NCBI GenBank assembly: GCA_946122785.1
Contig: CAMGYJ010000005.1
Span: forward strand, 65,732,200-65,796,199
DNA: 64,000 bases
Source of the DNA: Linum tenue
Lineage: Eukaryota; Streptophyta; Magnoliopsida; Malpighiales; Linaceae
Reading direction: 5' to 3'
Under the pieces are notes generated by a model. That model saw only the letters and a program-made list of their open reading frames with translations, had not been told where the DNA came from and did no database searches. The position numbers and the translations under genes were made by a program. Positions 10,395 to 23,500 of this stretch are shown piece after piece; the stretch's first letter is position 1, and each line of letters opens with the position of its first letter.

Positions 10395-10770
10395 TCATGC
10401 CAGAGCAATCTTTTAAGGTGTTACATACAACCCCCTCAAGGGCTCAGCTCCTCGTTAAGGTTAGCCCTACCGTCACCCAAAAGCGACGTAGAGAGGCTCT
10501 GATATCATTTCTAACATTCCGATCTTTTTTTACAACCAAAATATCGTCAACATTAGGTCTAGACCCGCACGATTTTTGCCGTGGAGTACATATCAGGGTG
10601 TCTTCTTGAGAGGTCACTCATTCTTGCATTGCTCAACAATGAACATGTTCAATTTCAGATTTTTAGGAAAACTCTTACATTTCACCCCCAAATCGGATCT
10701 TGTAAATATACCAGTTTTTTAACTTGTAAATTATCGATCTCTCTTATACTTACCGAAAGCGTTGAGTATC
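10395..10770 (-). mobile_element. Decayed Cassandra-like TRIM with PBS and PPT
   Basis: Minus strand: about 10770 to 10510 resembles the LTR at 5120-5389, including a mutated 5S-like block around 10595-10660. At 10495-10507 lies TGATATCAGAGCC, one mismatch from the initiator-Met tRNA primer-binding site. A very short interior follows, then a purine-rich GAGGGGGTTG (10428-10437) and TGTAACACC (10417-10425), the start of a second, decayed LTR. The order LTR, PBS, PPT, LTR in under 400 bp fits a TRIM. The 5S block is too mutated to be a likely promoter. Confidence 0.6.
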
Positions 10771-12153
10771 TATTTTCTTTACGTCTTAATGAAACCAATG
10801 TATTTTACGTTTGCAATCATTTTGTACCTCTCTCTGCAACTTTAATTTGCTTGCCAACACCCCTATCACCGGAGAGGCTCAAGATAGGGTGCATAGCCAT
10901 GGGTTATGCACTCATCAATAACCAAATCTGGACCCTTCATTTAGAAAATCCAGATCTAAGGATGGAGAATTAAAGATAATTTTTATTTTCCCTATCTTTC
11001 TTAATCGGCTCATATCTTTTTCGTTTTAACTCGGATTTTAATTTTTTTTTTTGCACAGATGGAACGAGTTCATCGTGCTCTACAAAATGAGATCAATTAT
11101 CAATATTTTTTTAGAAAAAATTCTGGCCTCTTGGTACCAACTGCATACCATATGATATTTTCTTCGTTTTTAATTCGTTTTTTAAAACGTTTGCACAGAA
11201 GGGACGAGTTCATCATGATCTATTGGATCTACAAATTTCTGGTTGAACAAATTACAGGATCAAAAAATACCACACATTACCATACAATACCACCTTGGTA
11301 CGGGGTGGTATCTTGTGGTACACAATGTTAAAAGTCGTAAATGACAGTTAATATACTTCTACTATCATGTATTCAACCATCCTACAGTCTTGGTTTGTTC
11401 ATACCACCATGGTACGCTTTTCAAACCATAGGTATGCTCTTATTTCAATACCAGTCAATATCATATGGTATAGACTGGTAAAAAATGGCTCAATTTTTAT
11501 GTTCGAAAAATATATCAAAGTGGATATCATTTTGAAGAGCACAATTAATCTGATCTAACTGTGCAAAAAAAAAATTAAATTTCGACTTAAAACGAGTGAG
11601 AAATTGTCCGTTAAAGATTAAGGATGAGAAAATTAAAGGCTTTCCAGGAGAGAGATACTGATGTCATGCTGATGTAGACGGGTTACTCATGGTTACTCAC
11701 CATAAGGTTACTGACCTGATCCGTTCCCCACCGAAGATTAAATGAAGCAGTACTGCATTATTTTATAAATTTTCGAAAATGATGTCTATAAAGTTCAAGT
11801 TTTGGACCGAGAATATCTCAGAAAGAGAAAGTAGGGTACGTTTCTTAAACTTGTTTTCTTTAACCCATGATCATAGAAGTTCTCATTTTGCTTATTAGCT
11901 ACCCATATAATTATCTAGTATTAATTGTAGATTAGGTCCTTAGAATGGCCAAATGCATGGCAATAGAGCCAATAGATAGTCTATTTCTTAAGTATACATC
12001 TGTCACTGTCCTAGTAATGGAATCAGATGCTTTTCTGTATACAGAAAGGTACAAAACTCTCTTTTCTTTCCAACGACATTATTATACAAACTACGCACAT
12101 AATTATAAGGCACATATGCATCCAATTAACCTCTAATTACGATAATTAATGAC
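10771..12153. other. unassigned repeat-like sequence
   Basis: AT-rich and without coding signal. Between about 11270 and 11480 there is a cluster of ATACCA, GGTAC and GGTGGTAT words on both strands, suggesting an old element with internal inverted repeats. I could not find its ends or a TSD. Confidence 0.4.
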
Positions 12154-12158
12154 AAGAT

Positions 12159-12451
12159 TGATAGTGCAATTGAAACCAAACTGACGAGCTTTCTTATTTT
12201 CAATCAAAGAGTTTAAATACATGAGTGAGCACGATGAAGTTCGGCCACTCACTAACAGAAGAATCATAGATCCAGGACTCTAGCAACAACTAACAAACTC
12301 TTCTATCTTTCTGCTATTAACTCTAACTAAGCCAACACTTACAGATGGAGAAGAACGGCTACTTTCCAACGGCTCAGAGATAAATAAACCATAACGGCTA
12401 CTTTCCAACGGCTATCTTCTGAAGAGAAGAACCGCCCGCCTTTCTTCAACA
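12159..12451 (-). repeat. copia 3' LTR
   Basis: 293 bp, TG...CA ends, close match to 25220-25519. On the minus strand it is preceded by a purine-rich AAGGGAGGT (about 12452-12460), the likely polypurine tract. Confidence 0.9.
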
Positions 12452-12591
12452 ACCTCCCTTGAACTGAAAAAACCTTCGCCAAGGTTTTTCAGTACACTTC
12501 ATCAAACCATTACTGCAGCTCACTACCATCGATCATACCGAGCTTGCTGCGAAGCAACTGAAATGCTTCCAATTTCAAGGGCTTTGTCATT

Positions 12592-15378
12592 ATGTCTGCC
12601 ACCTACTCTATGGTGCCACAATGTTGTAACTCAATGGTTCCAGCTCTAGCAAGCTCTCTTAAGAAATGGAATCTTACATCAATGTGTTTACTTCGACCCT
12701 ATAGCACTGGATTTTTGGATAGTTTGATAGCAGAGCTGCTATCACACATGATCAGTGTTGCTTCCTCATCAACCCAACCCATCTGGTTCAAGATCCTTCT
12801 CATCCAAACACATTGTGCAGCACAAGATGATGCAGCCACAAATGCAGCTTCTGTTGATGACAAAGTCACTACTGGTTGTTTCTTTGAGCTCCAAGAAACT
12901 GCTCCTCCTGCAAGAAAGAACATATAGCCACAAGTTATCTTTCTATTGTCCACATCCCCTGCAAAATCACTATCTGTATATCCTAGAAGACAGTATGTTT
13001 GTTCTTGTTTTTTTATACCAGATTCCATAGTGCAGTGTGCCTTTTAGATATTCGAGGACTTTCTTTACTGCTAGAACATGTTGTCTAGTAGGCTTCTCCA
13101 TGTATCTGCTTAACACACATACTGCATACATAATATCAGGCCTTGTAGCAGTAGCATAAAGCAAAATTCCAATAAGTTGCTTTTACTCCGTTGGACTTGC
13201 TTGAACTCCATCACCTTCTTTTGACAACTTGGTGCCAAGAACCATTGGGTTGTGAACGAAGTTGCATTCTGTCAAATGAAACTTGTCCAGTAGCTCCTTC
13301 ACATACTTCTGTTGAGAGATAAAAAAATGCCAGTAGATGACTATGTTACCTCAACTCCTAGGAAGTATTTCATCTTCCCAACGTAGTAGGGCTAGTACTG
13401 GCATACATTAGATCATCAACATACAAACTAACCAGCAACACATCAGCCCCTACTTTTGTCACATACAGTGTTTGCTCTAACTCACACTTGTCAATCCAAA
13501 AGCAATAAAATGACTCTCAATTTTGCTAAACCATGCCCTGGGAGCTTGCTTTAAGCCATACAAGGCTTTCTACAACTTGTAAACCTTGTGTTCTTCCCCT
13601 GGTATCTCAAACCCTTGTGGCTGCTCAATATACACATCCTCAACAAGTTCACCATGTAAGAAAGAAGATTTTACATCTAATTGGTATATTGTTAAACCAT
13701 GACCAGCAGCTAGAGCCAAAAAGGTTCTTATGGTATCCCATCTAGCAACAGGAGCAAACACTTCATTGTAATTGATTCCATACCTTTGGGCGTAGCCCTT
13801 TGCCACCAATCTCTCTTTGAACTTGTCAATGGACCGATCCTCTTTCAGTTTGGTCCTGAAGACCCATTTGACACCAATAGGAGTTAATCAAGTTGGTCTT
13901 TCTGTGAGAATCCATGTGTGGTTCCTATTGATGGCTTCAATTTCGAGCTTCATTGCTTCTTTCCATTTTGTTTCCATCACAACCTCTTCAAATGTAAGAG
14001 GATCTCCAGAAACTGCCACCAGTGCCAACCAATCCATTTTAGTAAATAGATTTTCATTGTCTATTGATGGTCCTGCAGTGTTAGGCATTCCTACATAATC
14101 AAAACTGCCATATTTTCTTGGAAACCTTCTTATTCTGGGTTCCATTTCACCACTTGTACCACTGGCTGGCAGGCCTAGAGTATCAACATTGGCTTCTTAT
14201 TTTGGAGCAGTCTGTAATTGAGGTGTGACTGCTGCAGAAGAACTACCAGTGTCTGGAATTGGGGTGTGGGGAGCTTCAGTTTCTGCATTTTCTTCAGTGT
14301 TATCCGTCTCCTCATCTTCTTCTTCTTCTTCTTAATCATACCAGTCATCATTGCTACCTTCCCAGATTAGTTGTGGCAGCACAGGTTGAGTATCACTAGT
14401 TAGTAAATACTCCGTTTAATACACGTATATATACCCGTACGTACTTTATCCATTTAAAACTTCCGTATCCGTATTATTGTCAGGCCGTTTCATTTTTCCC
14501 TGTTCATTTCATGGTTCCCGTACTAAACACGTATAAAACCCGTATAACACGTTTATTATCCGTATTTTACGCTTAAATTGTTAACTTTACTATTATTTAT
14601 ATATTTATTTATTTTTAAAATAATTAATTTTATATATTTATGACTATTAATGTACTATTAAACGTAACTTTAGCTTAGAGATGAAGTATAATACCCGTAC
14701 GTATCTTTTACGTAACTTTCCCGTACCGTATTTTACTAACTATGTATCAGACTTCCAACTCTTTCTCATTGAAGATAACATCTCGGCTAATGATGATCTT
14801 CTTTGAGTCAGGATCATAGAGTTGTATGTTTTGGATTCTTTTGAAAGCCTCATGACTTCTTGTGGAGTCTTGCTTCTTGTTTTCCCGTCCATACTTCTTG
14901 TGGAGTCTTGCCATCATTAGCAGAGATTAAACTTCTTTTGAGCACATGTGAAGCCAAATCCACTGCTTCTGGACAGAAGAATGATGGTAACTTAGTATCC
15001 TTTATTGAGCACCTGACCATGCATCTTCATGACAGTCCTATTTTTTCTTTCAGCAACTCCATTTTGCTGAGGAGTAAGGCCAGATGTCAACTACCTTCTA
15101 ATCCCAACCTCATCACATACATCCTTGAACTCATGTACCAAGATTTCCCCTCCTTTGTCTGTTCTAAGGCATTTAATAAGTTTTCCATTTTCATTCTCTA
15201 TTTATGCCTTAAAACTTTTTGAACCAGGCTAGTGCTTCTGACTTGGCAGCTAAGAAAAACACTCATAATTTTCTACTGTAGTCATCAGTAATGGTGAGAA
15301 TATACCTTTTCACTCAACTAGAAACAAGAGTGATGGGGCCACAGAAGTCAACATGCACTAGTTGGGGAAGTTGACTGG
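12592..15378 (-). pseudogene. copia integrase, RT and RNase H remains
   Basis: Minus strand from 15378: integrase core pieces (LVHVDFCGPIT, TDDYSRKLWVFFL, TPQQNGVAERKN near 14860-15360), then a linker with KWKEAMKLEIEAI at about 13900-13990. RT follows at about 13570-13809 ([28 protein letters not shown]). Next come the connection domain (TRPDIMYAVCVLSRYM, 12970-13164) and RNase H at about 12699-13028 (YTDSDFAGDVDNRK and a LSSTEAAF catalytic block). Stops and frameshifts separate the blocks and the YVDD region is not intact. The MITE at 14397-14742 interrupts the integrase-RT linker. This is half of the original polyprotein; the other half lies beyond the nested element. Confidence 0.88.
14397..14742. 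mobile_element. MITE inserted in the copia pol region
   Basis: A 346-bp element opens TAGTTAGTAAATAC and closes GTATTTTACTAACTA, a good terminal inverted repeat. CGTACG and CCCGTA motifs recur near both ends. The flanks share GTATCA, giving an imperfect 6-8 bp duplication (AGTATCAC against TGTATCAG), compatible with a hAT-type origin. It is AT-rich and non-coding. It interrupts copia coding sequence, so it arrived after the copia element. Confidence 0.7.
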
Positions 15379-17065
15379 TGACTCGCACGAAACTACACCG
15401 CGAATTAATCAATGACTAGAGCCCAAGTTTTTAAACTCTAGCCGGGTGCAGTATAGGGAAAGTATTTAATTGTCAAACCCGGGCCAGTCCATGTACCCGT
15501 ACTTCAATAGCTTAGTTTGTTATATAGCAAACGATTTTGGATTTAAAACTAAGAAACCTACAAATGAAAACAAGCAATAAAGTAAATAGAGGTTGTCCCA
15601 AAGAGAGAAGAGTTCACCCGGATGCAGCACCCCCTAGCTAACAATTGTGACTTGAAGAATCGAATGACACTGTGTGGTTAGGGGGTTATAAACCGCAGGG
15701 AAGTCTAACAAGCAGCCAAAGCTACCCTCTTAGCCTCTAGGTTAAGGAATGGGATACGATCCAAGCCACTAATGTGACCCTCTCAACCTCTCGACTAAGA
15801 AATGGTTAGACTTCACCCTCGAATTGGAGTTCAGACGGCCACCCACAACCAAACCCTAAGTGCTAATACGAAATAGGAGGTTTGCCCTTAACTAACCTAG
15901 AATAGGAGGCATAAAATGCCCAAGGAAACCCATCTCTAATAGAGCCTCTTAGTTTAAGGAGGGTTCTCTCTAAACTAGCTTAGGAGGCATTGAATGCCCA
16001 AGGAAATCCAGCTCAAATTGAGCCTCTGTGAATAAAGGAGGTTTCCTCTCTAAACTAGCCTAGGAGGCATGAAATTTCCAAGAACACCCATCTCCAATGG
16101 AGCCTCTTAACCTAAGGAGGTCTCTTCTATAAGCTAGGTTAGAATGATAATTAGATTGACAGGCTTTCACACAACACAATCATTTCTGAATAATACCTCC
16201 ACATTCACATTAAAACACAACCACACAATTCATTCAATTCATACAAGCATTCACATAATTGTAGCTAGGGTTTACAAACACCCAATGAATAGGCAGGTTA
16301 TTCCACAGTTAGGCAAAAAAAAAAAAAAAACTAGGAAAAGGAGAGAAAGAACCATGGAGAGATGAAAATCTTTCCTCCTTGTTGCTTGAATCTCCCTTAA
16401 GAAGAAGAAACATTCACTCCTCTAGCTTGAAATGAGCCCAAATCTCCTTCTTCCTCCTTTAAATTGCACTTTCTCTCTCTAGATTAGGAAGAGGAAACCC
16501 TAATATCTCACTAGAAACCCTCATTTATTCTAAAACTAAAAACCTACCAAAAAGCTCTCTTTCTTCCTCCTTTCAGCTCTCAATTTATATTGAGATTGCG
16601 TCCATTTCACGGCCTGAGTTCACGAACGTGAACATCAGAACGCATCCGTGAACACATTGTCTGAACCACAACGCACCGCTTCACATCCTGAGATTCATGG
16701 TTTGTGGCTTCTGTTCATGGCCTTAGCGATCGTGAACAGCCTGGCCGTCAGTAACCTCAAAATCCCCTCTGGTCAATTTGAGGTTCCCCTGTTGTGGTTC
16801 CATTTCACGGTCATGGCGACCTTGAGATTGCAACTTTGACCGTGAACTGCGGCTGGTTCCTGGATGCGTTGGACTTTTCTTCGATTTTTTTGCTTTTTGA
16901 CCTCCAATCGTCCCGAAATTCGTCCTTGACCCTTCCACACGTGCTAGGACCTGAAATGTATCAAAACAAGCACAACCTAGTATGGAATATGTCAAAAGAT
17001 GATGAAATGCAAAGTCAAACTATCAAGAAATGAGGGGCAAAATGTGTACAATTGGACCCGAATCA
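15379..17065 (-). repeat. 3' LTR of the non-autonomous gypsy-type element
   Basis: 1687 bp. It contains three tandem copies of a roughly 80-bp unit at about 15890-16135 (TAGGAGGCAT...CCCAAGG...GAGCCTCT) and a cluster of TTCACGG/CCGTGAA palindromes at about 16606-16860. The right-hand border TAGGACCTGAAAT...CCGAATCA is shared with related LTRs in this window. Confidence 0.85.
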
Positions 17066-20000
17066 CTCCCCCACACTTGAACGTTTTCTTGTCCCCAAGC
17101 AAACCAATCTCGAACAAGGTGATATTTCAACCCAACAAAAAAAACTTGGGGACCAATCAAAAGGGCACACAATGGATGAATCATGAATCTCAATTTTATT
17201 TGGCATCAACAAATGAACCAACTCAAGCAATACCGACACCCACCACAAAAGACATCGAATGCATTAAGAACGTGCAAACAAAAATTTCTCACCCTATTCA
17301 CAAATCAATACAAGTCTTGACCGAACTACTCACCAACCACAACTAACCATGCATAGAACTCAAGTCCAAGGAACAAACGAACGGGCAAAATAGGTCGTCA
17401 CTGGGATAAGATATGAACATGTATAACGTGAATGAATCACTCACTCTCGACCAGTGGGGTCAGGACCTTATGGTGCAAAAGATGGGACCAATCATCAACA
17501 CTCAACCCTATCGTCTCTTTACCATGGCGGCAACCTCTAAATGCTAGAGTTCACGGGACGGTTGTCATCACTAGCTTGTCCGGACGACAACCTCTAAATT
17601 CTTAGACACGGGTTCAAATGACTGGCAATTGGCTTGGACATGGGGGAATAGCTTTTTGGGTGGTGACAAACACAACATGAGGTCCTACATCTTCACCTTA
17701 AACCCAAAGGTTCTATGATTTCGACTAAGAACCTTCCCTACAAACAATGGCCACTAGCATTGGCCAAAAACCTTGCTTCTCCCTTCCATACTATCACTCA
17801 TCATGAACTACATTTAAGTGCTCTTCCTCGGTCTACTCTTGCTATCACATTTTGACTTGGTAGTAAAGGGGTTCAACAACAATGTGGGGGTTTTCAATGG
17901 CTTGAATGCCAAGAAACCACTCCTTGAGCATACTCTTTGATTTTTGTGGCATTCTCTACTTTATTTACCCCGTTTTATTACCTCTTTTTTTTATCCTTTT
18001 TTATCTATGCTTTTCTTTTCTTTCTTCTTCTCTTTTTCTTTTCTTTGGGGGGGGGGGGGGGGTACTAGAGCGTTAAACACTTGCCACCTTAACCTTTGTC
18101 AACCAATGCTCTCCTTTAAGAACTTCCTCCAACACTACTCTTTTCATTCCTAGCACAAACCGTGCAAAATCCTCATATGTAGAACCTCAATGGAGCTCAA
18201 GAGCGAGAACTCTGGGACACAAGGATGACTCACACTTTGACACAAAGAAAGGATGGGTGGGGGTCGTTCTTTCAATCACCATTAAGCTCAACAAGCACAA
18301 AGCTCCTAACATTAGAATGACCCCCAAAGTCACACGACTCAAAGGGGTTAAGTAGGGGATAAAATCTTTCGAGACAATCAACTTTTGGGTGTGGACTAAT
18401 CCTATGACTCCATCATACTCACTAATGACAATGGTGAATGTTACACGCATGGCAAGAGGGATCTAACGCACATGAAAAAGACGATTGGCACAAATCTTAC
18501 ATGGCTACCAAACCGCCCAATCATCTATTCCAATTCAAAAATTTTGATGCATTGCAATTGCAGTCAAGAAGTAACCAAGTCAAGACATCCATTCATTCAA
18601 GTACACATGAGAACTAAGCTTTTGCACAACCTTAATGCATTATCAATCATCATAATAGGATGCACTCGATCACAAGTAACAATCCAAGGTCAATGCCAAT
18701 AAACAAGAGATCCTCCAACAACCGGTCAAAATGAACATGCAATGCTTGGAGCCCTCAATGGCGTAAAATAAGGGCTAGAATGATGTTACCGCATAGCTTG
18801 GCGAGTGAAACTCCGGACCGAATTGGGTCGGAGATGAAAAGGAGAGAGATTCAAGGAGACCAAAACAAAGACACACACACACATGCTCGCGCAAGGCGAG
18901 GTTATTTCACAATAATAGTACTTAACATAAAAATAGACACAAACCTACGTTTGGTTGCCTCCTAACAAGCGATACTTTTACGTCATAAGCTAGACAATTT
19001 TTCTTCAAGTTTCGGTCCATCCAAGAACCTCCTTGAAGTTGAGGTTCTCTTCGGTGAGATGAAATCTCAAGTCACGAGCATTGGACGAATCCATGATTGA
19101 GGGCTCATGAACTTGATCGGCTTTGAGGCTCCACCCACGATACCCCTTCTTATTCTTTATCTTTGCCCCACACCATGTAGTCCATCATTGATTGACTTCC
19201 ATCGCATCCACCAAGAGGGATCGCTGATGGTTTGGCCTTGGATTGGCAAAGAGCCGCAAATGGGTCCTTCTCCAACAGTGCATCAAGTTCGGGTAGAAAT
19301 CTTTGGTAGATCTTGTAACTTGTGGATGCTTCATCCACAACGACCTCGTCCTCATCTTGGACGTCACTTGCTCCTTCTACTTCTTCCTCAACCTCCCTTC
19401 CTTCTTTTTCACTTTGTTCCTCCCCTTGGGAACAATCAAGATCTTCCTCCTTGTCAAGGATCCCTTCCTCCTCTTCAACTTCCCCCTTCTCCTTCCCATT
19501 TGTGTCTTAAAGCACGGTTTGGAAGGCAAGATTACATGCAAGATCATAGAAAGAATTCTCTTACTCCTCCACACTCGTAACTTGGTCTTTAAAGTTGCTC
19601 TCGGGAAGGGGAAAGTGATTAGAGACATCAATGCAACCTTCTTGTTCATCCTCACCACGAGAGCTCTCCGGGTTGAGTTCCTCTTGGTCCACATGGTTGT
19701 CATTGATTTCCACTTCGACCTCCTCTTGCTCTTCTCATTGTGAGAGACGATAGCGTGCACAAGCTTGTGCAACCTTCTCTTCTAATGTCAAACCGGGAGG
19801 AGGGGTTGAAAATCCATGCCGGAGCTTGTTCTTCCAAAATTCTCATGTCTCACATCTCCGGCTTCCTTTATTTCTTCCAATGGTAGGAGGCAATTGTGAG
19901 CAAGTTGTGCACATGCTTGCTCAACAAGCCCTCCTAGCCTCTCCATTTGTCGAAGGAGCTCCTCCGATTCCCGTAGAAAGGTTTACTCTAAAGTGGCGGC

Positions 20001-20526
20001 AATTGGGAGGACCATGCTAGAGCACCCTTCATCGGTGCCCCGGGAAAATCGCTCCACCATGAGCTCTAATTTGCTCTTTGGCTCCGGTTGCGGAGTGGCA
20101 CATGGTCTCATGAAAGCTCCATGTCCAATTCCAACTTGGATTTCACCTCGAGTTGTGGAGGGAAACTTTCTTGATATGGGGAAGCTTCTTGGTATCCCCA
20201 TGACCATGGTTGCTCTTCTTAGAAGGGAGGTTGTTAGTAGAATCCGGATCCTTGACTTCCCCCTTCGTGATCGTCCCATGAAGTTCCGGGGTAACCACTC
20301 TCGGGTGGTGGTGGATACCCCCACACTTGGGCGAAATCATAAGGATCCATGATCCAATACCTACAAACATAAAAACACTAAAAAGGACAATCAAAAACAC
20401 TCAAACCACCCTTCAAGACGAAGAGTGGTAAATAAAACAGGAATGAAGCACAAAACAAAAAAAAGGCAAAATAGGAAATGCTAGAGTAACACTAAACGAC
20501 CTTTTCTGGATAACGGACCATAAGGC
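17066..20526 (-). other. Interior of the non-autonomous element, no pol
   Basis: On the minus strand a short reading frame starts at about 20351 (MDPYDFAQVWGYPPPPE) and decays into frames rich in Glu and Pro toward 19150 (for example EEEVEGASDVQDEDEVVVDE). This may be a remnant of a gag-like or lineage-specific protein; I do not recognise a domain. A run of 16 G at 18047-18062 and CT-rich sequence lie near the centre. Roughly 18330-18800 is homologous to 40530-41090 in the autonomous relative. No enzyme motif was found on either strand. Confidence 0.6.
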
Positions 20527-20543
20527 CCCCGAAAACGGCGCCA
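20527..20543 (-). other. primer-binding site, tRNA-Asp type
   Basis: Minus strand TGGCGCCGTTTTCGGGG, a few bases inside the 5' LTR. It differs slightly from the PBS of the Athila element at 49664-49681 (TGGCGCCGTTGCCGGGGA). This fixes the element orientation as minus. Confidence 0.8.
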
Positions 20544-20549
20544 AAAACT

Positions 20550-23500
20550 TGATTAGCATGAAACTACACCACGAATTAATCCCTACTAGAGCCCAAGTTT
20601 TTAAACTCTAGTCGGGTGCAGTATATGGCAAGTATTTAATAGTCAAACCCGGGTCAGTCCATATACCCCTACTTCAATCTCTTAGTTTGTTATCTAACAA
20701 ACTAATTTGGGTTTAAAACTAAGAAACCTACAAATGAAAAAAAGAAAGTAAAGTAAATCGAGGTTGTCCTAATGAGAGAAGAGTTCACCAGGATGTTGCT
20801 CCCCCTAGCTAACAATTGCAACTTGAAGAATCGAACGACTGTGTGTGGTTAGGGGGTTATAAACCGCAGGGAAGTCTAACAAGAGGCCAAAGCTACCCTC
20901 TTAGCCTCTAGGTTGAGGAATGGGATACAATCTAAGCCACTAATGTGACCCTCTCAACCCATCGACTAAGGAATGGTTAGACTTCACCCACGAATTGGAG
21001 TTCGGACGGCCACCCACAACCAAACCCTAAGTGCTGGTATGAAGTAGGAGGTTTGCCCTTAACTAACCTAGAATAAGAGGCATAAAATGTCCAAGGAAAC
21101 CCATCTCTAATAGAGCCTCTTAGGTAGCGGTGGTAAACGGTTTACTGGTTAACGATATAACCGGTTACCGAACCGGTAACCGGTATACTGTTAACCGGTT
21201 ATAACAAATTCAGACGGTAGTCGAAATCCATATAGCCTGTCCCGGTATACTGATAACTGGTTTCAGAAACCGACATGTTAACCGGATACCGATAAGCTAA
21301 CCGAACACAAGCAACCTAACCCCCTAATTCCGATATGCCCCCCCCCCATCTACCACCAGTCTACTTCTTCTCTTCTCATTCTTTCCTCTCGACCTGCCCC
21401 ATCTGAGATTTACATTCTTCTCTTCTCATGGGCCATCTTTCTGTCTTTTCTAGTACTGACGGAAGTAAAGGAATGGTGCGAAGCGTAAGGGAATTCTTCT
21501 TTCTTCTCATCATTTATGGATATTGAGGCAAAATCAGGGGAAGAAAATCAGAGAACGATAGGGATATTTCCAAAAGAAGATGGACATGCATCGCCTTTCT
21601 CCACTCCTCCTTTGCCATACGCCGCCATTGCTATGTCTCCTGTCCCAAATCGACTTCCCCGGCACCATCGCCGTCGCCATCGGCTTTCCCGGCACCATCG
21701 CCATTGCGCCCGTTTCACCAGCATCTGCTATCAAATCAATGGCAATCAAGCCACCGCCGAGAGATGATCAATCATCGTCGCTCAGACTCTTTCACTGCCG
21801 TCGTCGACATCACAGTCCAGGCACTCCATTTTCTCAAGGTCACTGATGTGAGTAATTGATTCCGCCTTGCCCAGATCTAAAAATGGCTTCTCAATCACCG
21901 GCTCTGTACCTCGTTCTCCTCTAATGGACGACGAGAGGGACAGTCGCCTGATGATTTTGTAGGAGAATCAGAGAAAGACAGTCGCCGGAGATAGAGAACG
22001 GCAATCGGCAGCGAGAGGGATTCGATTTGTGGGCTTCAATCAAACTGTTCCAGTGGCGGCGGCGACAGTGGTGGAGAGCCTGCATCGATCGGCGTCGGAA
22101 GGGAGCACGATAAAGGAGGTGGGAGGTGGCGGTTGTTGTTGTTGGTGGTGGTGAAGGCAGGGGAGAGGTAGAGGAAGTCAAGGAGTACGAGGAAGAATGG
22201 GATTATGGCGGAGGGGGTTTGGGGATTTTCATGGTGGAAGAGATAGGAACGAAATGGGGTGAGAAAGTGAAGGAATGGTCTCTATGCGAGATGATGTATT
22301 TGAGAATTTTTTTTAAAAAGATTTGTGATTAAATCGGTATTCCTCTCATAACCGGTTGTTAACCGTTAACTGGGTAACCGGTTAGCCGGTTAACCAATTT
22401 CTATCTGGTAACGGTAGGCGGTAGTTGTTTTGTACTAAACGGTATACCGTTAACCGGTTAATCGGTTACCGGTTAACCGGTAACCGACCTATTACCACCC
22501 CTACACTTAGGTTAAGGAGGGTTCTCTCTAAACTAGCTTAGGAGGGATTGAATGCCCAAGGAAACCCAGCTCAAATTGAGCCTCTTTGGATAAAGGAGGT
22601 TTCCTCTCTAAACTAGCTTAGGATGCATGAAATACCCAAAACACCCATCTTCAACGGAGCCTCTTAACCTAAGGAGGTCTCCTCTCTAAGCTAGGTTAGA
22701 ATGATAATTGGATTGATAGGCTTTCACACAACACAATCATTACTAAATAATACCTCCACATTCAAATTAAAACACAACCACACAAATCATTCAATTCATA
22801 CAAGCATTCACGTAATTGTAGCTGGGGTTTACAAACACCCAAGTGAATATGTAGGCTATTCCATAGCTAGACAAAAGGAAAACAAGGAAAAGGAGAGAAA
22901 GAATCATGGAGAGATGAAAACATTTCCTCCTTGTTGCTTGAATCTCACTTGATAAGAAGAAACCTCCACTCCTCTAGCTTGAAATGAGCCCAAATATTCT
23001 TCTTCCTCCTTTAAATTGCACTTTCTCTCTCTAGATTAGGAAGAGGAAACCCTAATCTCTCACTAGAAACCCTCCTTTATTCTAAAACTAAAAACCTACC
23101 AAAAAGCTCTTTCTTCCTCCTTTCGGCTCTCAATTTATACTGAGATCGCGCCTAGTTCACGGCCGTGAACATCAGAACGCGTCGGTGAACACAGTGTCTG
23201 GACCACAACACACCGCTTCACATCTTGAGGTTCACGGTTTGTGGCTTCTGCTCACGGTCTTAGCGACCGTGAACAGCCTGGCCATCATTAACCTCAAAAC
23301 CTCCTCTGGTCGCTTCACTGTTCACGGGTTGTGGTTCCAGTTCACGGTCCTGGCGACCGTGAACTCTCATCTCTAACCATGAACTGTGGCTGGTTGCTGG
23401 ATGCTTTGTACTTTTCTTTGGTTTTTTCGCTTTTTGACATCCAATCATCCCGAAACTCGTCCTTAACCTTTCCACGTTTGATAGGACCTGAAATGTATCA

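Noticed and set aside
12592..12927. Plus-strand 111-codon frame
   Set aside because: It is antisense to copia RNase H.
18187..18450. Minus-strand 87-codon frame in the non-autonomous element
   Set aside because: Its counterpart in the Athila element is non-coding, so the frame is by chance.
19107..19743. Plus-strand frames of about 150 codons
   Set aside because: The element is minus-oriented, and these Leu/Phe/Ser-rich frames mirror the Glu/Lys-rich minus frame.
21516..22332. Small genes inside the hAT element
   Set aside because: Short frames without domains. Possible captured sequence is noted, but no gene can be supported.
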